A program made the position numbers and the translations under genes. From CAZITB01 sp964542055 (GTDB lineage Bacteria; Planctomycetota; Phycisphaerae; Sedimentisphaerales; CAMDDF01): a stretch of 26,980 bases of DNA. Below, piece by piece: positions 16,156 through 23,790 of the stretch. The stretch spans positions 1-26,980 of the forward strand of contig CAZITB010000024.1 in the NCBI GenBank assembly GCA_964542055.1, read 5' to 3'. Under the pieces are notes generated by a model, which did not search any database, had not been told where the DNA came from, and saw nothing but the letters and a program-made list of their open reading frames with translations. Numbering within the stretch: the first letter of the stretch is position 1; the number at the start of each line of letters is the position of its first letter.

Positions 16156-16166
16156 TAACAATTACA

Positions 16167-17663
16167 TTATTTATTTTCGGTTTTCTTTATCATATCTTTC
16201 AAAAGCGTTCCCATCAAAGCATCTGGGACAGTTCCACTCGAACCGCCAACCATTACATCAGGAGTGATATCTATTTTTTCCTGGGCAACCAACTTAATTA
16301 TCTCTAATAAAGCCGCATTGTCAGAACCCAAAACTTCGGATACTTTCTTATAAGCTTCAGCTTGTGCCTGTGCAACTGTTTTGACTTTTTCAGCCTCGGC
16401 TTGGGCATCTATGATCATTTGCTGTTTACGTTGTTCAGCAACTTTAACCGCATAGCTGGCAGTGGCTAAAGTTTTTTCTTCTTCAGCTTCCTGCTTGGTT
16501 CTTGTAAGCTGTTTTTCCTGTTCAGCAGCTTTTTGCTCTTCTTTGAAAGTTTCCTGCTTTTGGCGAGCGATTTCTCTGTCGGTTTGGGTCTTTAACAGTT
16601 CTCCAAGCGTTTTTTCATCACCGATATCACCGATACGAACTGCTAAAATATCTATCCCATACTGAGCCAATTCTTCTTTCAGCTCAGAAGTACTTTGCTG
16701 TTCTTGTTTAGAACGGTTCTGAACATAATCCAAAGCTTTGACCTGTTCGGCGTTATTTCTGAAACTTGCTCTAACTGAAGGCGTTATCAATTTATTCAAC
16801 ACAAGTTCATCGTTACCGACTGTCGCAACTACTTTTGGTGCGTTTTGTTTTTCTATTCTATAACTGACCCTTACATCTACAGGGAAAGTATATCCATCCT
16901 GACTTCTTACCGTTATAGGTTTAAGAGCCTGAATTTTACCTTCGCCCAATTCCTGCTCTGCAGTGTAGCTGACTTTCTGTTGACGGGTATCGATCATTGT
17001 AACTTCATAAGCACTTGTATTTAGGTAATATTCCTGGGGCAGCAAAGGCTCTCTCCATATACCTCGCTGGTCGCGATCTACTAATCCATCTGAACTTTCA
17101 ACTCTTTCGCCGACATTGCTTTTTATAACAGCTACTGATCCAACCTCAACGTTAGTTACAGGAACTTGCTTTACCTCGAATAGACCGGTATGTATCTTAT
17201 ATTTACCGGGCTTAAGAACAGTGAGTTGAGGCCCTTTATAGCCGTTACCTTCAGTGAGGAAATATTTGGCATCATTTATCATTTGATCAGGATCTTCCCA
17301 CCTTGGTGCATAAATTTCACCTTCAGGAAGAGATTTTCCATCTTTTGCAATAACTAACCCAACACTACCAGGATCAACTTCGGTATCTTTCACTGTAGAA
17401 ATGTCATACTGCCATTTCCAATACCACAGGTGCCAGCCCGGCATTAGAACATCAGCTTGATAACCGTTTTCACCATCAACTCCGATTATTCGACCTTCGG
17501 GCATTTTACCGCCACCGAATTTCTTCGATACAATACCTACTTCGTCCGGCCCGATATTAACAATTGAGGTTCCAACAGCCGCAACGAAAACTACAAGCAA
17601 GACAACTACAGCTATAGCTATCCCTGTTGCTTTACTGGGAACTTTAGTTTCATAAACACTCAT
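16167..17663 (-). CDS. SPFH/band-7 (flotillin-like) membrane protein
   Basis: A 498-residue membrane-anchored scaffold protein of the SPFH superfamily, thought to organise membrane microdomains and proteases. One N-terminal transmembrane helix (about 14-34, AIAVVVLLVVFVAAVGTSIV) is followed by the SPFH core, here with a long insertion (about 50-200) containing several Gly- and Pro-rich strands. The later part of the band-7 domain runs to about residue 360, then a long Gln/Glu/Lys/Ala coiled coil (about 360-450; AEAEKVKTVAQAQAEAYKKV) typical of flotillins, and a short Gly/Ser-rich tail. Start at 17663 is fixed by an AAGGAG site 6-7 bases upstream. It has its own promoter and is probably separate from the lipid module upstream. 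Precise function unknown. Confidence 0.88.
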   Translation of the reverse strand: MSVYETKVPSKATGIAIAVVVLLVVFVAAVGTSIVNIGPDEVGIVSKKFGGGKMPEGRIIGVDGENGYQADVLMPGWHLWYWKWQYDISTVKDTEVDPGSVGLVIAKDGKSLPEGEIYAPRWEDPDQMINDAKYFLTEGNGYKGPQLTVLKPGKYKIHTGLFEVKQVPVTNVEVGSVAVIKSNVGERVESSDGLVDRDQRGIWREPLLPQEYYLNTSAYEVTMIDTRQQKVSYTAEQELGEGKIQALKPITVRSQDGYTFPVDVRVSYRIEKQNAPKVVATVGNDELVLNKLITPSVRASFRNNAEQVKALDYVQNRSKQEQQSTSELKEELAQYGIDILAVRIGDIGDEKTLGELLKTQTDREIARQKQETFKEEQKAAEQEKQLTRTKQEAEEEKTLATASYAVKVAEQRKQQMIIDAQAEAEKVKTVAQAQAEAYKKVSEVLGSDNAALLEIIKLVAQEKIDITPDVMVGGSSGTVPDALMGTLLKDMIKKTENK

Positions 17664-17702
17664 TTAAACTCCTTTTACAAATAAATTCCAATTTAAACAA
17701 TG

Positions 17703-17730
17703 ATTCTAAACTAAAATCAGCCCAATTCAA
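17703..17730 (-). promoter_or_regulatory. Candidate promoter of the SPFH gene
   Basis: On the - strand TTGAAT (17725-17730) and TAGAAT (17703-17708) are 16 bases apart, about 40 bases before the ATG and 22 bases after the end of the acyl-activating enzyme gene. Confidence 0.45.
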
Positions 17731-17752
17731 ACCTTTTTCTCAAAATCTTACA

Positions 17753-19942
17753 TCAATCTAACATCCCTTTGAATCTCAAAGCCATTTGCTTTAGCATAAC
17801 TAAATCAAGTTTGCCCGAACCAAGAAATGGAAGCTGATCAACTTTGAAATAATTTTCTCCTTTTGGTTTGTATATATTCCCCAGATTACTGTTATTTATA
17901 ACATTCTTGACTTCATCAATATCCACGCTATCATTGCAGATAACCACAAGCTGTTCACCTTTGTTTTCATCTGGAATACCCGTGACAGCTATAATTTGAT
18001 CCCCGTTTCCAATTTTATCATTAACCACGTTTTCGACTTTCGAATGTGAGACCATCTCCCCGCCGATTTTGCTGAATCTTGAAAGCCTGTCGCTTACAGT
18101 TAGATATCTATCTTCATCTAAATGACCAATATCACCGGTATCATACCACCCTTCTACGAAAACCGATTTTGTTAAATTCTCTTCATCAAAGTAACCTCTC
18201 ATTACCGATGGGCCTGTTAGAAAGATTTTACCCTGATCACCGGGTTCACATTCATTACCGGTTTCAAGATCGATAATCTTAACACTTGTGCCCGGAAGCA
18301 CAAAACCAACGCTGCCGATTTTGTTGCCTTTGCCGATTGCAAAATTATTGTCCGGATTAACAGATACAACCGGAGATAGCTCTGTAGTTCCGTAACCTTC
18401 TCTTGGTTCTACGCCGAATTTATCTTTAAAATCAATGGCTATATTTGGCTTTAACTTTTCGGCCCCGGCAATAACTCGCTGCAGACTTGTAAATTTCTGG
18501 CTTTCAATTCGATGGCTGTATGTTTTCAAAAAAGTGGGTGTGCCAAATAAAATAGTGGCTTTATGATCTTCAACCGCATTGGCAACCTCGCTGCTGTCAA
18601 GGGGATTGGTTACATAGTACGTCCCAACGCCTGTAAGCATTGCAAGCCACAGAGAAACAGTATAGCCGAAAGAGTGAAAAAACGGCAAAACTCCGCAAAG
18701 TTTGTCCGTATCGTAGATTTTGAATATTTTCGTCATCTGTTCTATATTAGAGATGATGTTATGGTGGCTTAGCACAACACCTTTAGGGTCACCGGATGAG
18801 CCGGAAGTAAAGAGTATGGCCGCTGTAGAATCACTATTAAAATCTTTAGTCCCGCTTAATGTTTTGATTGGCAAGAAGTTGGCTTTAAACCATCCTCTCA
18901 GTTTTTCATATCTGGTAAGATTTTTAACAAAATCTTCGATAAAAATGAATCTCTGATCGTCTGGTGCGAAATTGATTCTTTTTAAGAATAGCCTTGAAGT
19001 AATTATTTTTTCAATGCCTGTTTTGTTTGCCGCAAATTGCCAGTCGCCATCACCGGTTGAATAATTTAAATTAACGACTATTTTTCCAAGCAAATTCATG
19101 GCAAAATTAGATATGACACCAGCTACACTTGGCGGAAGTAAAATTCCAACATATCTATGTTCCCCGACATATTTTTTCAACTTGTCGGCGGCTATAATTA
19201 CAGCTGCTAATGTTTGTTTATAGTTTAACTTTTTGCCGGTTTTATCTCTTATGCATTCTTTTACAATATGCTTCCTGGCGGCCTTTATGAAATACTCGAT
19301 CAACGGTCTTCGGAATTTTTTTAAATCTTCATAATAGTTTGACATCATCTGAGATATACTTCGTCTGAGCTTCCAGAGATCATTTTCAAAACTATGAACC
19401 TTCGCGAAATTAACTGAGATCACCTTATTAGTATTACCAATATCCGGGATCATAACGTTGAAATAAAATCTGCTGTCTGATTTTGTCCCACCTATAAAAA
19501 TAGGCATGATTTTGAGAACTTCTCTTCTGGAAAATTTGTGAAAAGCTTTAACGAAACTTTCGACGTTATCATCAGGTACGATTCCACAACCGCTCAAAAA
19601 ACATATCTTCTTACCCAACCCTACATCTTTACCCAATGTAGTCATCAATTTAATTTTTTTCTCAGGGCTGTCATCTGCTCCAAAAGCTCTGTATCCTAAA
19701 ATCTTCCATAAAAACTTTAATTTTAAAGAATCAAAATACTGTCTTTCGAATACAAATCTCAACTTCATACCTGTAATTAAACTTAGAACCATTGCCCCAA
19801 ACAGGCCGCTGTTGTTGCCGATCATAATGAAATCATTTTGCTGATCGAAGTTCCACTTGCCATATAAAAAAACTTTGTATTTAACAGCAAACCAGCCTTT
19901 GAATATCAGTTTGTCAATTCTCAAAATATCGCGTAATTTCAT
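17753..19942 (-). CDS. Aas-like acyl-activating enzyme with degenerate N-terminal acyltransferase domain
   Basis: A 729-residue fusion laid out like Aas, which re-acylates lysophospholipids. The C-terminal two thirds is an ANL-superfamily adenylating enzyme: phosphate loop LFTSGSSGDPKGVV (K387), YGTTE, YDTGDIG, SDRLSRFSKIGGE and the catalytic lysine K711 in GSGKLD. It should activate a fatty acid as acyl-AMP and load it on CoA or ACP. The first 200 residues align with a PlsC-type acyltransferase, but the HX4D catalytic motif reads N44-x4-G49 (NNSGLFGA), and the EGTR substrate motif is replaced by SGCG near residue 118. So the acyltransferase half appears inactive. It has no secretion signal. 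The start overlaps the hydrolase gene by 29 bp, so the pair is co-translated and likely acts in one lipid-recycling route. Confidence 0.85.
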   Translation of the reverse strand: MKLRDILRIDKLIFKGWFAVKYKVFLYGKWNFDQQNDFIMIGNNSGLFGAMVLSLITGMKLRFVFERQYFDSLKLKFLWKILGYRAFGADDSPEKKIKLMTTLGKDVGLGKKICFLSGCGIVPDDNVESFVKAFHKFSRREVLKIMPIFIGGTKSDSRFYFNVMIPDIGNTNKVISVNFAKVHSFENDLWKLRRSISQMMSNYYEDLKKFRRPLIEYFIKAARKHIVKECIRDKTGKKLNYKQTLAAVIIAADKLKKYVGEHRYVGILLPPSVAGVISNFAMNLLGKIVVNLNYSTGDGDWQFAANKTGIEKIITSRLFLKRINFAPDDQRFIFIEDFVKNLTRYEKLRGWFKANFLPIKTLSGTKDFNSDSTAAILFTSGSSGDPKGVVLSHHNIISNIEQMTKIFKIYDTDKLCGVLPFFHSFGYTVSLWLAMLTGVGTYYVTNPLDSSEVANAVEDHKATILFGTPTFLKTYSHRIESQKFTSLQRVIAGAEKLKPNIAIDFKDKFGVEPREGYGTTELSPVVSVNPDNNFAIGKGNKIGSVGFVLPGTSVKIIDLETGNECEPGDQGKIFLTGPSVMRGYFDEENLTKSVFVEGWYDTGDIGHLDEDRYLTVSDRLSRFSKIGGEMVSHSKVENVVNDKIGNGDQIIAVTGIPDENKGEQLVVICNDSVDIDEVKNVINNSNLGNIYKPKGENYFKVDQLPFLGSGKLDLVMLKQMALRFKGMLD

Positions 19943-20939
19943 TAAAAACTTCCGTTCTCAATTTCACTTGTTCATTTAAAAGTTCGTGCATTGCACCTTC
20001 AATCATTACTACATCGATATTATCAAACTTCTTTTGCAGGAACATTATATTATACTCACCATCTACGGTTCGATCCTGAGTTCCCTGCAGCATTTTTATA
20101 TGTTTGTCGCTTTTTGGGCAATCTTCGATCTTTTCATTCCATTGATATAACTTTTCCAACCACCCGAAAGGTACTTCTTTGACGATTAACGGATCGCTTC
20201 TGACAAATTCTATATATTCCACATCCTCGCTGTTTTTGAAATACATATTTGGTATTCGCTCCAAAATCCAGCTTGTCAGGTCATAACCGAATCTTGAAGC
20301 TTTCCAGCCATAACTATGAACAAGGGGAGCCGCCAGAAGAACCTTGTCAACTTTATTACCGCCGCCATTACATAAAATGTAGTCTATAACCGCTGAACCG
20401 CCGGTACTAAAACCGATAAGATGCTTTTTCCCTGTAAACCTTTCATCTATGATATTTATATATTTTGCAAGAACTTTTGAATAGGTATCGAAGCTATCTA
20501 TACCGCCCCGCTGGCCGCTTGACAGGCCATGGCCCGGCAGATCAAAAACCCCAACTGCAAAACCCTGGTCAGTAAGTTCCACGATCAGCTTTTTCATTTG
20601 AGCGACATGGTTCATGTAGCCATGTACCGCTATGACGATATCTTTGCTTGGCTGCTCTGGTTCAAAAATCTGACCTACAATTTCGAACCCGCTGCAGTCA
20701 AATTTGAATATGTGATGGTCCAGCCCTTCTAAATCCAAACCGTAATAGTCTATATAAACCTGAAATTTCTTTATTTGGTTAGCATCCGCAAAAACAACCG
20801 GCTGTTCAATTGAATCGACCATTTCTTGATAAGGACAAACTGTCATCTGGTTGCCTCCGCAGCCTTTTACTATCAAAATCGAAACTGTCAAGGCAACACA
20901 AAAACCGCCAATTCCATACTTTATTTTACTCTTGATCAT
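19914..20939 (-). CDS. Alpha/beta hydrolase, monoacylglycerol lipase/lysophospholipase-like, membrane-anchored
   Basis: A 341-residue serine hydrolase of the Hydrolase_4 family. The catalytic triad is S178 in GFSTG, D289 in GTQDRTVDG and H318 in EGAMHELLNE; HGYMNH (106-111) is the oxyanion-hole segment and FDLPGHGLSSG the typical loop of monoglyceride lipases. Residues 8-26 form a hydrophobic N-terminal signal or anchor ending VKGCGG, which could be a lipobox with cysteine 27, although Lys at -2 is unusual. So the enzyme probably works at the periplasmic face of a membrane on acylglycerol or lysophospholipid. It is first in a two-gene unit with the Aas-like enzyme. The ATG has GGAAGA upstream. 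Confidence 0.86.
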   Translation of the reverse strand: MIKSKIKYGIGGFCVALTVSILIVKGCGGNQMTVCPYQEMVDSIEQPVVFADANQIKKFQVYIDYYGLDLEGLDHHIFKFDCSGFEIVGQIFEPEQPSKDIVIAVHGYMNHVAQMKKLIVELTDQGFAVGVFDLPGHGLSSGQRGGIDSFDTYSKVLAKYINIIDERFTGKKHLIGFSTGGSAVIDYILCNGGGNKVDKVLLAAPLVHSYGWKASRFGYDLTSWILERIPNMYFKNSEDVEYIEFVRSDPLIVKEVPFGWLEKLYQWNEKIEDCPKSDKHIKMLQGTQDRTVDGEYNIMFLQKKFDNIDVVMIEGAMHELLNEQVKLRTEVFNEITRYFEN

Positions 20940-21028
20940 TTGTTTCTTCCAAAATTATATATCTTTTAATTTAACTTAAAACCGCCATTTCTACAAGCTA
21001 ATATCCTGAAATATCAATAATTGGCCGC

Positions 21029-21057
21029 TTGATTTACATACAACGTTTTGATATGAT
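21029..21057 (+). promoter_or_regulatory. Promoter of miaB
   Basis: TTGATT (21029-21034) and TATGAT (21052-21057) are exactly 17 bases apart. Predicted start near 21064 leaves a leader of about 25 bases. It is divergent from the hydrolase gene. Confidence 0.6.
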
Positions 21058-21088
21058 AATCGTTTTGAAAATTCAGGGAAATTTAGCC

Positions 21089-22480
21089 ATGAAAACCCGA
21101 ACAGTATGTATAAAAAGCTTCGGCTGCCAGATGAACAAGCTTGATACCGCCTTGGTATCTTCGGCCTTACGCGATCTAGGCTGTACATTCATAGATTCTT
21201 ACAGCGAGGCTGATATTGTTTTGATAAATACATGCTCCGTTAGAGAGCACGCCGAAAACAGGGTTTTCTCTCACCTTGGCCATCTTCAGCATGCCAAAAA
21301 AACTCGCCCCGACGTTATAGTTGTGGTCTTTGGATGTATGGCACAAAGGCTAGGAGCTAAACTTCTTGAACACCCTGCTGTTAATATTGTCGCAGGCCCT
21401 GCTCAGATTCCAGAAATTCCAACCCTCATCGAGCAAGCAATACACGATTTCAAACCGCGGGTTTTAATTACCGAAAAAATACGTCAGAAACCTGATGTGT
21501 CAAATGCAACTGAGCTTGAGGATTTTGAATCCATTCATGACAGTGATGATAAACAAATACCCGGCCAGGCATTTATCCGTGCTATGCGAGGGTGTAATAA
21601 GTTCTGCACATATTGTATAGTGCCTTACGTACGCGGTCCTGAGATTTCAAGACCGCCACAAGCAATTGTGTCCCAAGCCAAAAACATGGCGAATCAAGGG
21701 ATTAAGCAAATAACCCTGCTGGGCCAAACTATCAATCGCTACAGCTGCACTGATAATAATAGAACATATAATCTTGGTGATATTCTCGAAATGGTTTCCC
21801 AAATAGAGGGCATACAGTGGGTGCGTTTCATTACCAGCCACCCTGCCGATTTTGATGATAATATCCTTCATGCCATTGCAAATAACGAAAAGTTATGTCC
21901 TTATCTTCACGTTCCTGCACAATCGGGATCAAATAAAATCCTCAAAGCCATGAACCGTGACTACACCGTTGAGCAATATTTAGGTCTTATCAACCGGGCA
22001 AGAAAAATTGTTCCGGGGATTTCAATTTCTTCAGATTTTATTGTAGGTTTTCCAGGCGAAACCCATGAGGATTTTGAACAAACCCTCCAATTGATCCAAA
22101 AAGCGAGATTTAAAAATTCATTTATTTTCAAGTATTCGCCTCGACCGGGCACTACCGCGGTGAATCGCCTTGAAGACGATATTTGCGAAGAGGTAAAGAA
22201 GCAGCGAAATTCAAAATTATTGGAAATTCAGAACAAAATTTCTGAAGAGGATAATGCCGCTTTGCTTGGCAAAACAGTAACGGTACTCGTTGAAGGCCTA
22301 AGTAAAAAACCGCATTTGAATATGGCTCAAAACCAAAATAATCCGCAACTAATAGCTCGTACCGCTCACGATCATATTGTAGTTTTCAATGGCCCGGAAT
22401 CGCTTACCGGCAATTTTGCAGAAGTAGAAATCACAAAAACCGCATCTTTGACCTTATTCGGGCAGCTTGCCTCTGATTAA
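21089..22480 (+). CDS. miaB: tRNA-2-methylthio-N6-dimethylallyladenosine synthase MiaB
   Basis: MiaB is a radical-SAM methylthiotransferase that adds a 2-methylthio group to i6A37 in tRNAs reading UNN codons, improving decoding. The 463-residue protein has the UPF0004 domain with the three auxiliary-cluster cysteines C13, C49 and C83. The radical-SAM CxxxCxxC is C169, C173 and C176 (RGCNKFCTYCIVPYVRG), and a TRAM domain ends the protein (LLGKTVTVLVEG to TLFGQL). I chose ATG 21089 (MKTRTVCIKSFGCQMN), the canonical N-terminus, with AGGGA 8-9 bases upstream; the open frame could extend 20 residues but that part covers the promoter. It ends in a shared TTAA with convergent corA. Confidence 0.96.
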   Translation: MKTRTVCIKSFGCQMNKLDTALVSSALRDLGCTFIDSYSEADIVLINTCSVREHAENRVFSHLGHLQHAKKTRPDVIVVVFGCMAQRLGAKLLEHPAVNIVAGPAQIPEIPTLIEQAIHDFKPRVLITEKIRQKPDVSNATELEDFESIHDSDDKQIPGQAFIRAMRGCNKFCTYCIVPYVRGPEISRPPQAIVSQAKNMANQGIKQITLLGQTINRYSCTDNNRTYNLGDILEMVSQIEGIQWVRFITSHPADFDDNILHAIANNEKLCPYLHVPAQSGSNKILKAMNRDYTVEQYLGLINRARKIVPGISISSDFIVGFPGETHEDFEQTLQLIQKARFKNSFIFKYSPRPGTTAVNRLEDDICEEVKKQRNSKLLEIQNKISEEDNAALLGKTVTVLVEGLSKKPHLNMAQNQNNPQLIARTAHDHIVVFNGPESLTGNFAEVEITKTASLTLFGQLASD

Positions 22481-23568
22481 ATCCACTTTTTCTTTCTGAA
22501 ATATACCAGCATACCGATTGTAACCAGTGCCATTATTCCAAGCACTGCAAAATAAGCCCACCTCCATTGGAGTTCGGGCATGTACTTGAAATTCATTCCA
22601 TATATACCCGCGATAAAGGTAAGCGGGATAAAAATCGTTGCAATAATTGTCAAAACTTTCATCACAGAATTCATCCTGTTGCTGACTACCGACAAATACA
22701 TTTCCATCAAACCTGAAACAACATCCCGAAACGATTCCACTGTATCCATTATCTGGATTGAATGATCATATATATCACCAAAATATCTTTTAGTCTCAGC
22801 GGTTATCAGCTTCGACTCTCCCCGGATAATGCCGTTCAAAAGCTCTCTCAATGGCCAAATCGATTTCCGTACAAAGATCATTTCTCGCCTGAGGGCATGT
22901 AGCATTCGCAAATGGTCTTCCTGCGGGTCATACATAAGGCGCTCTTCCAAATTTTCTATCTTTTCTGCCAATTTTTCAAGCACCACGAAATAATTATCGA
23001 CTATCGAATCTATCAAACAATAAAGCAGGTAATCGGCTCCCATTTTTCGAACTTTGCCCTTATTGTTCCTTATTCTCTCTCGCACCCTGTCGAAAACATC
23101 TCCACGTTTTTCCTGGAAAGATAAAACACTGCTGTCAGTTATGATAAAACTAACCTGCTCGGCATCAACCGTTTGCAGCTTATCATCAAACATCAGCATC
23201 CGCAAAACCACGAAATTATAAGTCCCGGAATCCTCATACTTTGCCCGCTGATTTACATGCAGTACATCCTCCATTGTGAGTGGATGTATATCAAAACCTT
23301 TGCCAATTTTCTCCATCAACTGCGCATCATTCAAACCATCAATGTTTATCCAGCTTACTGTCTTTTGATGCTGAAGCCCGAAAGATTGCTCAATTTCAAT
23401 CTGTTTTTCTGTAAAATCCTTAATATCGTAGTCGATTGCCGTTATCCTTACTGGTTCATCCGACTTTTCACCGGCAAAAACCGGCGTCCCCGGCGGAGTT
23501 ACCGTTGGCTTGAAGCTGATTTTCGAAAGGCTTGGCAACTTGATTGGAAATTTAACTTTCATTTTCAT
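22477..23568 (-). CDS. corA: CorA-type magnesium/cobalt transporter
   Basis: A 363-residue CorA channel that forms a pentamer in the inner membrane for Mg2+ (also Co2+/Ni2+) uptake. The large N-terminal cytosolic domain contains the usual FHPLTMEDVLH-like segment (IHPLTMEDVLHVNQRAKYED). The long stalk helix leads to two C-terminal transmembrane helices, VLTIIATIFIPLTFIAGIYG and WAYFAVLGIMALVTIGMLVY. The GMN selectivity signature (YGMNF) lies at the end of the first. The protein ends in a basic KKKWI tail, as CorA does. ATG 23568 has a GGAA upstream; another in-frame ATG lies at 23562. Stops of miaB and corA overlap by 4 bp, with no terminator between them. Confidence 0.95.
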   Translation of the reverse strand: MKMKVKFPIKLPSLSKISFKPTVTPPGTPVFAGEKSDEPVRITAIDYDIKDFTEKQIEIEQSFGLQHQKTVSWINIDGLNDAQLMEKIGKGFDIHPLTMEDVLHVNQRAKYEDSGTYNFVVLRMLMFDDKLQTVDAEQVSFIITDSSVLSFQEKRGDVFDRVRERIRNNKGKVRKMGADYLLYCLIDSIVDNYFVVLEKLAEKIENLEERLMYDPQEDHLRMLHALRREMIFVRKSIWPLRELLNGIIRGESKLITAETKRYFGDIYDHSIQIMDTVESFRDVVSGLMEMYLSVVSNRMNSVMKVLTIIATIFIPLTFIAGIYGMNFKYMPELQWRWAYFAVLGIMALVTIGMLVYFRKKKWI

Positions 23569-23597
23569 TTTTGATCAATTCCATTTAATCTAAAAGC

Positions 23598-23626
23598 TTG
23601 AATTTCACTTATTTACATAATACAAT
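23598..23626 (+). promoter_or_regulatory. Candidate promoter P1 of an orphan short transcription unit
   Basis: TTGAAT (23598-23603) and TACAAT (23621-23626) are exactly 17 bases apart. Transcription would start near 23633, away from corA, and run through a hairpin, a Shine-Dalgarno site, a 7-codon ORF and a terminator. Confidence 0.45.
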
Positions 23627-23637
23627 ACTTTTTCTAA

Positions 23638-23656
23638 TATGAAAATCTTTTTCATA
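23638..23656. repeat. Perfect 8-bp inverted repeat (operator or 5' hairpin)
   Basis: TATGAAAATCTTTTTCATA has 8-base arms and a 3-base centre. It begins about 5 bases after the predicted P1 start. As DNA it would be a good regulator site between corA and the efflux operon; as RNA a weak AU hairpin directly before the Shine-Dalgarno site. Confidence 0.5.
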
Positions 23657-23665
23657 AGGAGGATT

Positions 23666-23716
23666 AAATTACATGCTCCAAAGTTATCACTTTTGAGCTG
23701 AATTTTTGTTTTTTTT
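23666..23716 (+). terminator. Intrinsic terminator overlapping a 7-codon ORF
   Basis: GCTCcAAAGT (23675-23684) pairs with ACTTTtGAGC (23689-23698) around TATC with one mismatch. The stem can be lengthened by CA/TG and AAATT/AATTT with two one-base bulges, down to the T-run TTGTTTTTTTT ending at 23716. Confidence 0.6.
23673..23696 (+). CDS. Possible 7-residue leader peptide MLQSYHF
   Basis: ATG with AAGGAGG 10 bases upstream, the strongest Shine-Dalgarno sequence in this intergenic region, followed by six more codons and TGA. A ribosome on it would unfold the terminator stem in which it is embedded. The peptide is too short for recognition by similarity, so the claim rests on the arrangement only. 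Confidence 0.3.
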   Translation: MLQSYHF

Positions 23717-23722
23717 GGTTAT

Positions 23723-23751
23723 TTGACAAAATTATGCAATAAATTTATAAT
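23723..23751 (+). promoter_or_regulatory. Perfect consensus promoter P2 of the efflux operon
   Basis: TTGACA (23723-23728) and TATAAT (23746-23751) are separated by exactly 17 bases, a full sigma70 consensus. Transcription would begin near 23758, leaving about 33 bases of leader before ATG 23791. Such a promoter is expected to be strong unless repressed. Confidence 0.75.
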
Positions 23752-23790
23752 CTTAAACGTTTGTTTGAATAATTGAAGAATATTTTTGGA

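Larger units (their letters stand above)
23633..23717 (+). ncRNA. Candidate small RNA or leader transcript upstream of the efflux operon
   Basis: From P1 a transcript of about 85 bases would hold a perfect inverted repeat TATGAAAA-TCT-TTTTCATA (23638-23656), an AAGGAGG site (23656-23662), a 7-codon ORF (MLQSYHF, 23673-23696) and an intrinsic terminator (23666-23716). The ORF lies inside the terminator stem. No gene on this strand ends here that the terminator could serve: corA is on the other strand and starts upstream. So this is either an independent small RNA or an attenuated leader in front of the efflux operon. Confidence 0.4.

Noticed and set aside
16096..16161. Longer helicase start at TTG 16161
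   Set aside because: The added residues are not helicase-like and span the intergenic hairpin; ATG 16095 gives the standard family N-terminus.
22477..22480. miaB/corA tail overlap as a special arrangement
   Set aside because: A 4-bp convergent stop overlap (TTAA) is common in compact genomes and carries no further signal here.
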